64,000 bases of DNA from positions 231,250 through 295,249 of the forward strand of contig NZ_FOFP01000004.1 of the NCBI RefSeq assembly GCF_900110925.1, given 5' to 3'. Positions within the stretch are counted from its first letter, which is position 1; each line of letters opens with the position of its first letter. Source of the DNA: Pseudomonas cuatrocienegasensis (lineage in GTDB: Bacteria > Pseudomonadota > Gammaproteobacteria > Pseudomonadales > Pseudomonadaceae). Positions 33,661 to 42,443 of the stretch are shown piece after piece. The notes under the pieces were generated by a model. The model ran no database searches and was not told where the DNA came from. It was given only the letters and a program-made list of their open reading frames with translations. The translations under genes and the position numbers were made by a program.

Positions 33661-33726
33661 GTGTAGGGTGCGCCGTGCGCACCAACGGCACGCACGGGGC
33701 AGAGCGGTGCGCGCAGCGCACCCTAC
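33661..33726. repeat. TAGGGTGCGCCGTGCGCACC inverted repeat
   Basis: GTGTAGGGTGCGCCGTGCGC at one end and GCGCGCAGCGCACCCTACGC at the other form a hairpin between the binding-protein and permease genes. A single half occurs at about 44160. Confidence 0.75.
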
Positions 33727-33730
33727 GCAT

Positions 33731-34798
33731 TCAGAGTTCTCCGTCTGCCGCCATCTGCATATAGGTCGGGTCGAAGCGCAGCTTGAGGTTGCCTTTGTCG
33801 CCGGTGACCACGTCGTTGGCGAAGCTCATGCCGATGGCATCGGCACTTTGCGCGCCCTCACCGAGCAGGCCGTGGCTGAATGAAAAGGCCGCCACCTTGC
33901 TCATGGTTGCCGGCAGTTTCGGGCTCTTGGCGAAGGCCACGGCGTCCTTGGCCGAGTAGAACATCTTGGTCGCCGCCAATTGCGCTTCGTAACCGGCCAG
34001 GTCGGTGCCGGATGCTTTGGCCATGTGCTCACGGGCGGCAATCCCCGCCGGGTTGTCGGCGCTCATGGTGGCCATGATTTCGTACCAGGCGCCGGTCATC
34101 GCTTTGCCGAAAGCGGGGTTGTCCCTGAGGGTGTCGCTGTTGACCACCATCAGGTCGATGATCTCGCCGGGAATCTGGCTGGAGTCGAATACCTTGGTCA
34201 CCGCGGGGGTGGCTTCGATTTCTGCCAGCAGCGGGTTCCAGGTGACCACGGAGGTGACGTCGGCGGTGGCGAAGGCCGCGACCAGGTCGGCGTCCGAAGT
34301 ATTGACCACCTTGAGGTCGCGCTCGCTCAGGCCGGCTTTATCCAGACCGCGAGCCAGCAGGTAATGCGATACGGACAGCTCGACCAGGTTGACGTTCTGG
34401 CCCTTGAGGTCGCCCAGGGTTTTCTTCTCGCCCTTGACCACGATGCCGTCGTTGCCGTTGGAGAAGTCACCGATGATCAGCGCGGTGGAGTCGACGCCGC
34501 CGGCGGCCGGAATGGTCAGGGCGTCCATGTTGGTCATGCTGCAGCCGTCGAACTGACCGGCGCTGTACTGGTTGATCGATTCGACATAGTCGTTGATCTG
34601 CACCACATCGATGTCGATGCCGTACTTCTTCGCCCATTTGTCGACGATGCCTTCGGCCGCACCGTATTCCCAGGGCATCCAGCCGGCATAGATGGTCCAG
34701 CAGACGCTGAAGCTGTCTTTTTGTGCGGCCTGGGTGTTGAAGCTGAGGACGGCGGTGAGACCTGCCGCGAGAACGGAGAACAGATGGGGCTTACGCAT
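33731..34798 (-). CDS. ABC transporter substrate-binding protein (nitrogen compound)
   Basis: 355 residues from the ATG at 34798, which has GGAGGTT upstream and gives a good signal peptide (MRKPHLFSVLAAGLTAVLSFNTQAAQ). The mature part (FSVCWTIYAGWMPWEYG, GQFDGCSMTNMDALTIPAAGGVDSTALIIGDFSNGNDGIVV) is of the NMT1/SsuA-TauA-like type. First gene after the guanidine-I riboswitch, so it probably delivers guanidine or a relative to the permease. Confidence 0.9.
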   Translation of the reverse strand: MRKPHLFSVLAAGLTAVLSFNTQAAQKDSFSVCWTIYAGWMPWEYGAAEGIVDKWAKKYGIDIDVVQINDYVESINQYSAGQFDGCSMTNMDALTIPAAGGVDSTALIIGDFSNGNDGIVVKGEKKTLGDLKGQNVNLVELSVSHYLLARGLDKAGLSERDLKVVNTSDADLVAAFATADVTSVVTWNPLLAEIEATPAVTKVFDSSQIPGEIIDLMVVNSDTLRDNPAFGKAMTGAWYEIMATMSADNPAGIAAREHMAKASGTDLAGYEAQLAATKMFYSAKDAVAFAKSPKLPATMSKVAAFSFSHGLLGEGAQSADAIGMSFANDVVTGDKGNLKLRFDPTYMQMAADGEL

Positions 34799-34865
34799 GA
34801 GGAACCTCCAGTTCGAGAATGGGCGGGCAAGAGTTCGCGGCTGATTCCCCACCAGATGGGGCGCG

Positions 34866-34964
34866 TTCTCCCGGGCTTTTATCCCGCCGTGTAACCTCGA
34901 AGGAGGTCGCCAACTCTCGGACCAGTCATCCAGCGATCAGTTGATCGGTGGACCGGAACCCTAG
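34866..34964 (-). ncRNA. Guanidine-I (ykkC) riboswitch
   Basis: On the minus strand the leader contains the hallmark blocks in order: CTAGGGTTCCGG (34964 down), ACTGGTCCGAGAG, ACACGGCGGGATAAAAGC and CCGGGAGA (to 34867). These are the conserved parts of the guanidine-I aptamer. It lies about 70 bp before the first transporter gene. The following CCCC-ATCTGGT-GGGG hairpin may be part of the expression platform. Confidence 0.93.
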
Positions 34965-35329
34965 TCAGCTATTGCAAATTGTGGTGCCGCGATCCCGCCG
35001 AGGCGGGGTATTCCTGCACATCTAGGGCTAAGCGAACATCGTGCCAGGTGTTGGCAGCGCCTAAGCGGTGCGTGTTGGCCGTGCAGTGGGGGCAATATTT
35101 TGCTGGTTATGCGCCTTGCTGGGGCTGTTCTCTGTAGGCTGCGTAATCTTGGTGCGTTTGTTCTGGGGCTTTTGGCGGCTTCGATTTCCCTGATGCGCAC
35201 CGTTACACCTTGTCATCGAAAATTACGCGCAGCAGGGCACCGCCTGCCGGGCACAAGGTCATAGGTGGTGGGAGCAATCCCGGGTGCCGACATCGGTCGG
35301 CGCCGACCCAGCGGTCGAAGGAGGCCGCC
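34965..35329. other. 365-bp divergent intergenic region
   Basis: Should hold the promoter of the riboswitch operon (minus) and of the lipoprotein gene (plus). A GCCGACATCGGTCGGCGCC-like palindrome lies near 35285-35304. No gene is seen. Confidence 0.5.
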
Positions 35330-35770
35330 ATGTCCCTCAAACTGATGCTTACTGTCGCCATAGGTTTTTTACTGACCGGTTGCGCCGTCTACGGCGACAG
35401 CTACGAGTCGCGTTATCGCAGCTACGACCGGGGTTATGCGCAGGGTTACTACTACTCGCCACCGCCACAACGTATCTACCAACCTGTGTACGTGGTGCCG
35501 CGCCATGACCGCTACGATGATCGGCGCCGCTATTACGATGACCGCCGTCGATATGGTGCCCACGCCTATCGTCCAGCACCGCACCGTTATGCACCGGCAC
35601 CGCACTATCAGGGCGGCAAGCGTTACGACGACCGCCGCCATCACAATGCTGGCAGGCCCGAGTATCGTCCGGAGCAGCGTCAGCGGCATGCCCGCCCGCA
35701 GGGCAATCCGCTGATTCAGAGCGCACCGCGTCAGGCCTATGATCGGCGCAGCGAAGCACGGCGCTACTGA
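35330..35770 (+). CDS. Tyr/Arg-rich lipoprotein of unknown function
   Basis: 146 residues from the ATG at 35330 preceded by AAGGAGG. Signal peptide with lipobox LTGC (Cys near residue 17). The mature part is low-complexity, dominated by Tyr, Arg, His and Pro (YDDRRRYYDDRRRYG, APHRYAPAPHYQGG). Similar small envelope proteins occur in pseudomonads; function unknown. A hairpin ACAGGCGC/GCGCCTGT at 35784-35811 may terminate it. Confidence 0.78.
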   Translation: MSLKLMLTVAIGFLLTGCAVYGDSYESRYRSYDRGYAQGYYYSPPPQRIYQPVYVVPRHDRYDDRRRYYDDRRRYGAHAYRPAPHRYAPAPHYQGGKRYDDRRHHNAGRPEYRPEQRQRHARPQGNPLIQSAPRQAYDRRSEARRY

Positions 35771-35838
35771 GTAATTGAGGGCGACAGGCGCAGGCTGGAT
35801 GCCGCGCCTGTGTTATGGATTGCCAGCGCTGGCTTCGC

Positions 35839-36177
35839 TCAGATCAGCCCAGACTCATCTTCGCCGACCAATTGATTCAAACCGCCCAGGGCGTGGCGCG
35901 CCCTGCTGCGGCCGACCAGTTTCATTTGCGCAGCTTCGGGCAAATCGGTGATGCGCACCACGCCCTTGCTGATCAGCACGGTGATCAAGTCGTCGAGTAC
36001 GCGGATCATGTCCAGGTCACTCTGCTTGAGTTGTATCAGGCTCTGCTCGGCGTTCTGCTGAGTGAGCCATTCCTGGGCCGCCTGATCATCGGCTGCCAGC
36101 TCGCCGTCCATGCCCTCGAACGCCGCTGACTCGACCCGTTGCAGGTTGCCCCAGGCATCGCGTTTAACGTACAGCAT
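35839..36177 (-). CDS. Conserved Pseudomonas hypothetical protein
   Basis: 112 residues, acidic, no signal or membrane segment (MLYVKRDAWGNLQRVES; SDLDMIRVLDDLITVLISKGVVRITDLPEAAQMKLVGR). Proteins of this kind are often labelled 'tryptophan synthase subunit beta-like', but nothing here resembles TrpB catalytic motifs. Function unknown. Confidence 0.72.
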   Translation of the reverse strand: MLYVKRDAWGNLQRVESAAFEGMDGELAADDQAAQEWLTQQNAEQSLIQLKQSDLDMIRVLDDLITVLISKGVVRITDLPEAAQMKLVGRSRARHALGGLNQLVGEDESGLI

Positions 36178-36260
36178 CGAATACTCCTTGGCGGGTTAGG
36201 TGGCATCTTGTCTTGCATTGATGGTAGCGAGTGTAAGTGGGTTGGCTGATCCAAGGTTAA

Positions 36261-37148
36261 TCATTGCTCGGTAAACAGTTGCTGCACCACCGAAAAGTCC
36301 TGCTTGCCCTTGCCCTGCTTGAGCAACAAGCGATACAGCTGCAAGGCCAGCGCGCCCATGGGTGTGCTGTTGCCGCTGGCCTGGGCGGTTTCCTGGGCCA
36401 GGCCCAGGTCCTTGGCCATCAGCTCGGCCATAAAGCCGCCGCTATAGCCTTTGGATGCCGGGGCGTTTTCCATGACGCCGGGCCAGGGGTTGTACTTTTC
36501 CAGCGTCCAGTTGCCGCCCGAGCTTTGCCGCATGATCTCGGCCAGCACCACTGGCTCCAGACCGTTGGCCACGCCCATGGCCATGGCTTCGGCGGTGGCG
36601 ATCATTTGCACGGCCAGGACCTGGTTGTTGCACACCTTGGCCACCTGTCCCGCACCCTCAGGGCCGGCGTGAAAGATATTTCTGCCCATGGCCTCGAACA
36701 GCGGACGGGCCTTGGCCAGCACCTTGGCTGCGCCACCGACCATAAAGGTCAGGGTGCCCGCCGCGGCGCCAGCGGTACCGCCGGACACGGGTGCATCGAG
36801 CAGTTCGATACCGCGTTCTTGGGCCGCGTGATGCACGTTGCGCGCAACCTGCGGCGCGATGGTCGAGCACTCGAGCACCAAAGTGCCGGTTTTGAGCGCA
36901 TTCAGCAGACCATCAGCACCGAGGTAGAGCCCTTCGACATGGCGGCTGGCGGGCAGCATGCTGATCACCACGTCAGCCTGGGCGATGGCATCGAGCGCAC
37001 TGCTAGCGGGCTGCGCGCCTTCCTTGGCCAGTTCGTCGATGGCCGCGGGCAGCAGGTCGAATACTTTGAGGTGATGGCCCGCCTTGAGCAGGTTGCGCGC
37101 CATGGGCAGGCCCATATGGCCGAGGCCGATAAAAGCGATTTGGCTCAT
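36261..37148 (-). CDS. mmsB: 3-hydroxyisobutyrate dehydrogenase
   Basis: 295 residues. N-terminal NAD-binding motif FIGLGHMGLPMARNLLKAGH. Substrate motif DAPVSGGTAGAAAGTLTFMVGG and catalytic Lys region GAGQVAKVCNNQVLAVQM match MmsB. Oxidises 3-hydroxyisobutyrate to methylmalonate semialdehyde in valine breakdown. Last gene of the minus-strand cluster with the hydrolase, hydratase and dehydrogenase. No mmsA is next to it. Confidence 0.92.
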   Translation of the reverse strand: MSQIAFIGLGHMGLPMARNLLKAGHHLKVFDLLPAAIDELAKEGAQPASSALDAIAQADVVISMLPASRHVEGLYLGADGLLNALKTGTLVLECSTIAPQVARNVHHAAQERGIELLDAPVSGGTAGAAAGTLTFMVGGAAKVLAKARPLFEAMGRNIFHAGPEGAGQVAKVCNNQVLAVQMIATAEAMAMGVANGLEPVVLAEIMRQSSGGNWTLEKYNPWPGVMENAPASKGYSGGFMAELMAKDLGLAQETAQASGNSTPMGALALQLYRLLLKQGKGKQDFSVVQQLFTEQ

Positions 37149-37199
37149 GGTTGTTGCCCTCCTCGTAAGGGTGCAGCACGTCGCCTAGGGTGGCCCGTG

Positions 37200-37385
37200 T
37201 AGATTGAGCGTAGCAAGTCGCCTGGGCTGAGCGCAGCGATACTCGAGAAACGATGCCCCGGGTGTCGCTTCGCTCGACCCAGGCTACCGACTTGGCTCGA
37301 CTCAGCGGTGTAGGGTGGATGACGTTTCACCCATCCACCAGCTGCGGTCTTGTCGGTGGATGAAAAAGCGTCATCCACCCTACGT
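37200..37385. repeat. Two dispersed repeats: CTGGGT(C)GAGC type and GTAGGGTGGATG type
   Basis: 37205-37290 holds an inverted pair (CTGGGCTGAGCGCAGCGATA / GTGTCGCTTCGCTCGACCCA) of the family seen at 24611. 37310-37383 holds TGTAGGGTGGATGACGTTTC / AAGCGTCATCCACCCTACGT, a relative of 30540-30648. Confidence 0.75.
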
Positions 37386-37396
37386 ACTACAACCTG

Positions 37397-38500
37397 TTAC
37401 AGGTCCGCCAGCGGATGTTCACCCTCCCATACTGGCGCGAAGTGAGCGTCGATCACCTGCTGGGGAATCTGCGCCACATCGGGCCAGTGCCAGTGTGGTG
37501 CGTGGTCTTTATCGATCAGCCGTGCACGCACGCCCTCTGGGAATTCCGGGTGGCGGCAGCAGTTCAGGCTCATGGCGTATTCCATGCGAAATACCTCGGC
37601 CAGGGACAGCTGTTTGGCACGGTTGATCTGCTCCCATACCAGGTGTCCGGTCAGTGGGCAGCCGCCGGCCAGGGTCTTGCCGGCGCGGGCCATTAGCGGC
37701 TCGCTGTCATCCTGCAGGGCGCTGATGGCGTGCCAGGCCTGGGGCAGGTCGGCCACGTCCAGCAATGCATCGATGCGCTCGCGGCGCGGCAACCATTGGG
37801 CGGCTGGTAGTTCACTGCGGGCCTGGTTTTCCAGGGCCTTGAGCAGGCTGTGCAGTTGCTGGGCACTGTGCGCCTGCCAGTTGAGTTGGGTCAGGCCGTT
37901 GAGCAGATCCTCCTGCTGGCTGTCGAGCAGCACGCGGTCGGCCAGGTTCAGGTCCAGAGCATCTGTGGCGTTGATGCTGCTGGCGGTCAGGCCGAGGAAC
38001 AGGCCAAGCCTGCCTGGCAGACGGGCGAGGAACCAGCTGCCGCCGACATCCGGGTACAGGCCGATATTCACCTCGGGCATGCCCAGGCGGCTGCCGGGGG
38101 TGACGATGCGAATGCCAGCACCCTGCATCAGCCCCATGCCGCCCCCCAACACATGGCCATGGGCCCAGCAGATAAAGGGTTTCGGGTAGGTATGGATGCG
38201 GTGATCGAGGCGGTATTCATCGGCAAAGAAGCGTCGTGCCAAGGGGGGCACTGCGCCGGGATGCTCGCGGCATTGTTGCACCAGCTGCACTACGTCGCCG
38301 CCGGCGCAGAAGGCCTTGGGACCGTTGCCGCGCAGCAGCACACAGACGATGGCCGGGTTGTCTGCCCACTCACGCAGCTTGGCATCCAGCGCTTCGATCA
38401 TCGGCAGTGACAGGGCGTTGAGGCTCTTTTCCGCATCCAGGCTGGCGATGCCGATGCGCAGGCCGTGCAGGCAGGGACGTTCTTCAAACTCTATATTCAT
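37397..38500 (-). CDS. 3-hydroxyisobutyryl-CoA hydrolase
   Basis: 367 residues from ATG 38500 (AAAGG seven bases upstream). Crotonase fold with oxyanion-hole motifs FCAGGDV and HGHVLGGGMGLMQG. MPEVNIGLYPDVGGSWFLARLPG contains the Glu/Asp pair typical of the hydrolase (HIBCH) branch. Longer than ordinary enoyl-CoA hydratases, as expected. Converts 3-hydroxyisobutyryl-CoA to the free acid for MmsB. Confidence 0.88.
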   Translation of the reverse strand: MNIEFEERPCLHGLRIGIASLDAEKSLNALSLPMIEALDAKLREWADNPAIVCVLLRGNGPKAFCAGGDVVQLVQQCREHPGAVPPLARRFFADEYRLDHRIHTYPKPFICWAHGHVLGGGMGLMQGAGIRIVTPGSRLGMPEVNIGLYPDVGGSWFLARLPGRLGLFLGLTASSINATDALDLNLADRVLLDSQQEDLLNGLTQLNWQAHSAQQLHSLLKALENQARSELPAAQWLPRRERIDALLDVADLPQAWHAISALQDDSEPLMARAGKTLAGGCPLTGHLVWEQINRAKQLSLAEVFRMEYAMSLNCCRHPEFPEGVRARLIDKDHAPHWHWPDVAQIPQQVIDAHFAPVWEGEHPLADL

Positions 38501-38534
38501 GAGCAACCTTTATTGTTGTGCCTTGCAGGCGCGC

Positions 38535-38597
38535 CTAGCCTTTATTCGCGATTGGGGCGCTGTGGCGGGCCAATCGCGAATAAATTCGCTCCTACAG
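38535..38597. repeat. REP-like palindrome
   Basis: CTAGCCTTTATTCGCGATTG and CCAATCGCGAATAAATTCGC inverted units between the hydrolase and hydratase genes. Confidence 0.75.
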
Positions 38598-38643
38598 AAG
38601 CAGGGCGTAGCCTGGATGCAATCCGGGAGGTACGGCGCACGGG

Positions 38644-39462
38644 TTACTTGTTGCGCCACTGCGGGTCGCGTTTTGCCAGGAAGGCGTTGACCCCTTCGCG
38701 GGTGTCGTCGGCGTCGAACAGGTCGACGAAACGCTCGCGTTCCTCGCTCAGCCAGGTGTTCGGGCTGCGCTCGCGGGCGCCCTGGATCAGCGGCTTGATG
38801 GTGCGTATGGCCACCGGGCTTTGCCGCGCCACTTTGGCGGCCAGCAACAGGGCGTGGCCGCGGGCTTCGCCACTGTCGACCACTTGCTCGACCAGGCCGA
38901 TGCGCAGGGCGGTTTCTGCGTCGATGCGTTCGCCGCAGAGAATCATGCGCTTGGCCCAGCCTTCACCCACCAGCCAACTCAGGTGTTGGGTGCCGCCGGC
39001 GCAGGGCAACAGGCCGACGCTGGCTTCCGGCAGGGCCAATTGCGCCTGGCGTTCGGCAATGCGGATGTCGCAGGCCAGGGCGCACTCCAGGCCGCCGCCC
39101 ATGGCGTAGCCGTTGATCGCGGCAATCGACACACCACGAAAATCGCGCAGCGCCTCGAAGGCTTCGCCAAAGCGCCGGGCCATTTCCCGGGCGCGGGCCT
39201 TGTCGCCATCGGCGAACATATTCAGGTCGGCGCCAGCGGAAAAGAACTTCGCGCCCTGGCCGGTCACCACCAGGGCGTAGATGGCGTCGTCATGGTTGAG
39301 GTGCTCGATGATCTGCTTGAGGCCGATCAGCGAGTCGCGGTCCCAGGTGTTGGCCGGTGGGTGGTTGATGGTGATCAGCGCGGTATGCCCGTGTTTCTCC
39401 ACGGTGAGTTTGTGGGTCAGGTCGAAAAGTCCGGGGTTGTAGGCTTCGATGGCAGTGCTCAT
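38644..39462 (-). CDS. Enoyl-CoA hydratase
   Basis: 272 residues, crotonase fold: NHPPANTWDRDSL, FSAGADLNMFADGD and NGYAMGGGLECALACDIRIA, with Glu in EASVGLLPCAGGTQHLSWLVG. In this cluster it most likely hydrates methacrylyl-CoA from isobutyryl-CoA oxidation. About 30 bp separate it from the acyl-CoA dehydrogenase gene. Confidence 0.9.
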   Translation of the reverse strand: MSTAIEAYNPGLFDLTHKLTVEKHGHTALITINHPPANTWDRDSLIGLKQIIEHLNHDDAIYALVVTGQGAKFFSAGADLNMFADGDKARAREMARRFGEAFEALRDFRGVSIAAINGYAMGGGLECALACDIRIAERQAQLALPEASVGLLPCAGGTQHLSWLVGEGWAKRMILCGERIDAETALRIGLVEQVVDSGEARGHALLLAAKVARQSPVAIRTIKPLIQGARERSPNTWLSEERERFVDLFDADDTREGVNAFLAKRDPQWRNK

Positions 39463-39493
39463 AGAGTCCTCGTGCTATTGGCAGGTTCGCACC

Positions 39494-40660
39494 CTACAGC
39501 AGGCGATCAAGCATGCCGCCTTGGTCGAGCAGGCGGCGGGCGATGATCACCCGCATGATTTCGTTGGTACCTTCGAGTATCTGGTGGACGCGGCTGTCGC
39601 GTACCCAGCGCTCCAGCGGGTAGTCATTTAGATAGCCGTAGCCGCCATGCAGTTGCAAGGCTTCGTTGCACAGGCTGAAGCAGTGATCGGTGGCAAAGCG
39701 CTTGGCCATGGCGCAGTACAGGCTGGCTTCGCTGTGGCCGTGGTCCAGCTTGTGCGCGGCCAGGCGCACCATCTGCCGGCTTGCGGTCAGGTCAGTGAGC
39801 ATGTCGGCGAGCTTGAATTGCAGAGCCTGGAAGTCGCTGAGTGGCTTGCCGAATTGTTTGCGCTCCTCGACATAGCGCAGTGATTGCTCCAGCGCCGCTT
39901 GCGCCGCGCCGAGTGAGCAACTGGCGATGTTGATGCGCCCGCCATCCAGGCCTTTCATCGCGTAGACGAAGCCCTGACCTTCAGGCCCGATACGGTTGCC
40001 CACCGGGATGCGCACGCTTTCAAAGGTGATGGTGCGGGTCGGTTGGGCGCGCCAGCCCATCTTCAATTCATTGCGCCCGTACTTCACCCCTTCGGCATTG
40101 GCCGGTACCAGGAAGCAGGACACGCCCTTGGCGCCGCTGTCCTCGCCGCTGCGCGCCATGACGATCAGCACATCGGTGCTGCCCGCACCGGAGATAAAGC
40201 ATTTGCTGCCGTCCAGCACGTAGTCGTCACCATCGCGTCGGGCGCGCGTACGCAGGTGCGCGGCGTCGGAGCCGGCGTCGGGTTCGGTGAGGCAGTAGGA
40301 GGCCAGCAGCTCACCGCTGACCAGCCGCGGCAGCCAGGCATCCTTGAGCGCCTGGTCGGCGAAGGAGGCGAGCATCCACGAGGCCATGTTGTGGATGGTG
40401 AGAAATGCCGTGGTGGCCACGCAGCCGGCGGCGAGTTGCTCGAAGATCAGCGCGGCGGATAGGCGTGACAGACCCAGGCCGCCGTCTTCTTCCTGGATAT
40501 ACAGGGCCAGGTAGCCTTGCTCGGCCGCCTGCTTGATCACCGCGACCGGGAAGTGGTGATCACGGTCCCAGTCAGCGGCGTGGGGTGCCAGCTCTCGGCT
40601 GGCGAACTGACGGGCACTGTCTACCAGCAGGCGTTGTTCATCACTCAGATCGAAATCCAT
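39494..40660 (-). CDS. Acyl-CoA dehydrogenase (isobutyryl-CoA type)
   Basis: 388 residues with the family signatures YCLTEPDAGSDAAHLRT and QLHGGYGYLNDYPLERWVRD, and the active-site Glu region HQILEGTNEIMR. FAD enzyme. Its place before a methacrylyl-type hydratase, HIB-CoA hydrolase and MmsB points to isobutyryl-CoA. Starts 6 bp after the substrate-binding protein gene. Confidence 0.92.
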   Translation of the reverse strand: MDFDLSDEQRLLVDSARQFASRELAPHAADWDRDHHFPVAVIKQAAEQGYLALYIQEEDGGLGLSRLSAALIFEQLAAGCVATTAFLTIHNMASWMLASFADQALKDAWLPRLVSGELLASYCLTEPDAGSDAAHLRTRARRDGDDYVLDGSKCFISGAGSTDVLIVMARSGEDSGAKGVSCFLVPANAEGVKYGRNELKMGWRAQPTRTITFESVRIPVGNRIGPEGQGFVYAMKGLDGGRINIASCSLGAAQAALEQSLRYVEERKQFGKPLSDFQALQFKLADMLTDLTASRQMVRLAAHKLDHGHSEASLYCAMAKRFATDHCFSLCNEALQLHGGYGYLNDYPLERWVRDSRVHQILEGTNEIMRVIIARRLLDQGGMLDRLL

Positions 40661-40666
40661 ATAGCC

Positions 40667-41914
40667 TCACTGCAGCGTCAAAGGTTGACCGGCGGCTTTG
40701 CGCTCGGCTTGCCACTCGGCCAGGCTGGGTGCTGCCTCGGCACCCTCGAGACGGCCGACGATCTCGAAGTAATCCTGCTTGAGCGGATCCTTGAGTACCT
40801 CTTCCCGTGGCTTCACTTTGACCGCATACACCGTTTGCACGTTCTGGTGGTCGAAGGCGCGCCATTCCTGCTGACCTTTGAGCAACTGATAACGGTGGCC
40901 TTCCAGGGCTTTGATCAGGGCTTCACTCTCCAGGCTATTGGCGCGCTTGGCGGCATCGGCCCATTGATAGACGATGCTGTAGGCCGATGCAGCAGAGCTG
41001 GATGGGTACATGGCGTAGCGTTCGCTGAAGGTCTTGACGAAGGCTTCGCCACGGGCGGATTTTTCCAGTGCCGGTACGCGCCAGGTCCAAGGCTCGGTGC
41101 CGACCACGCCCTCCATCAGGCCAGGCCCTGCTTGTTCGACAATACTCTGGGTCAGGTTGGGCGCGACGACCTGCATGCGCTCGGTCAGGCCCAGGTCTTT
41201 GGCGATACGCATGGCACGCACCAGGTCTTCGCCGAACAGCACCAGCGCCAGAACCTCGGCATTGCTTGCGGCAGCCTGGGTCAGGACGTCCTGATAGTCG
41301 GCCAGATGGGCACCAGGAAACTTCACCTTGAGGCCAGGGTGTATGGCGACGTCTACGCTATTGGTGGTCTGGCGCAGGGAGCTCTCGGTGGTGTGGCCCC
41401 AGGTGTAGTCGGAGGTGATGTAGAAATAGCGTTTGTCGGGAAGGGTCTTGTTCAGATACTGGCCGAGTACACGGGCACTCATCCAGGCGCTGTTGCACTC
41501 GCGGAACATATAGCGATGGCCGTCTTTGCCCGTGGTGTCGTTGGAATAGGTGAGGGTGCCGAAGTACAGCAGGCCCAGTTCAGCGGCGCGTTTGCCTGAG
41601 GCGATGGCCACTGCACTGGAGGAGCCCCCGAACAGCATCGCGGCGCCTTCGGCAGACAGTTTCTCTACGTTTTTAACCGCTTTGGCCGGGCGCGAGGCTG
41701 TGTCCTTGCTGGACAGGCGCAGCGGCCTCCCCAGCACGCCGCCTGCGGCGTTGATCTCGTCGATGGCCAGCAAGGCGCCGCGCATTTGCGCCAACCCTTC
41801 TTCTTTATACGACCCCGTACGGGGATAGTTGAGGCCCAGGGTAATGGGCTCGGCGGCTTGCGCGCAGAAGCTGAGCCCAAGCCAGAGGGCCAGGGCTGCT
41901 GTCAGGTAGTGCAT
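40667..41914 (-). CDS. Leu/Ile/Val-type ABC substrate-binding protein
   Basis: 415 residues from ATG 41914 with GGAGAA upstream and a signal peptide (MHYLTAALALWLGLSFCAQAAEP). The longer frame to 42058 enters the MITE and is not protein-like. Periplasmic-binding fold type I: ITLGLNYPRTGSYKEEGLAQMRGALLAIDEINAAGGVLGRPL. Lacks neighbouring permease or ATPase genes. Co-oriented and 6 bp from the dehydrogenase gene, so it may sense or deliver a branched-chain substrate. Confidence 0.88.
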   Translation of the reverse strand: MHYLTAALALWLGLSFCAQAAEPITLGLNYPRTGSYKEEGLAQMRGALLAIDEINAAGGVLGRPLRLSSKDTASRPAKAVKNVEKLSAEGAAMLFGGSSSAVAIASGKRAAELGLLYFGTLTYSNDTTGKDGHRYMFRECNSAWMSARVLGQYLNKTLPDKRYFYITSDYTWGHTTESSLRQTTNSVDVAIHPGLKVKFPGAHLADYQDVLTQAAASNAEVLALVLFGEDLVRAMRIAKDLGLTERMQVVAPNLTQSIVEQAGPGLMEGVVGTEPWTWRVPALEKSARGEAFVKTFSERYAMYPSSSAASAYSIVYQWADAAKRANSLESEALIKALEGHRYQLLKGQQEWRAFDHQNVQTVYAVKVKPREEVLKDPLKQDYFEIVGRLEGAEAAPSLAEWQAERKAAGQPLTLQ

Positions 41915-41996
41915 GGTGGTTCTCCTTGTTTTTGTTGTTGGAGCACAGAAGACTTTTATGCCACTCAGATTAGTGGATGAGATCGTCCATTGGTCT

Positions 41997-42263
41997 AGGG
42001 TCTGTTCCCGTTTCGCTCGCGGCCGCGCCGGAGCCAGTTTTAGCGCGAGGCAAGGCACGAGATGCGAAGTTTAGCCGGCTAAATGAGCCATCGAGAAACG
42101 TAGCATCGCGCTAAAACTGGCCCGGCCCTTCGGGTTGCGCGCAAAATCTCGCCATGCGTTGTTGGAGGACTTGGCAAGGGAACAACCATTACCTGCGTCC
42201 TCCGCCTAGCCTGGCGAGATTTTTCGCGGCAACGCGGCATGCGGCGAAACGGGAACAGACCCT
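41997..42263. mobile_element. MITE-like repeat, copy 2
   Basis: 267 bp, similar throughout to 23443-23708, with the same terminal inverted repeats. It sits between the binding-protein gene (minus) and ung (plus). No transposase gene. Confidence 0.82.
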
Positions 42264-42443
42264 TATGTCCGAATTGAATCTTGGCTGGTTTGGCAGAAAG
42301 ACACCTGTGGCTGCAGGATATGAGCAGACGCAGGCAGCAGGTCGGTTGCGGTTCGCATTTCAGGTGATTGGACCGGGGCGCCTTGACTCACGCCGACGGC
42401 TTCTCTAGCGTGCCCGCTGTTTACTGGAGACTAGGACACTGGC

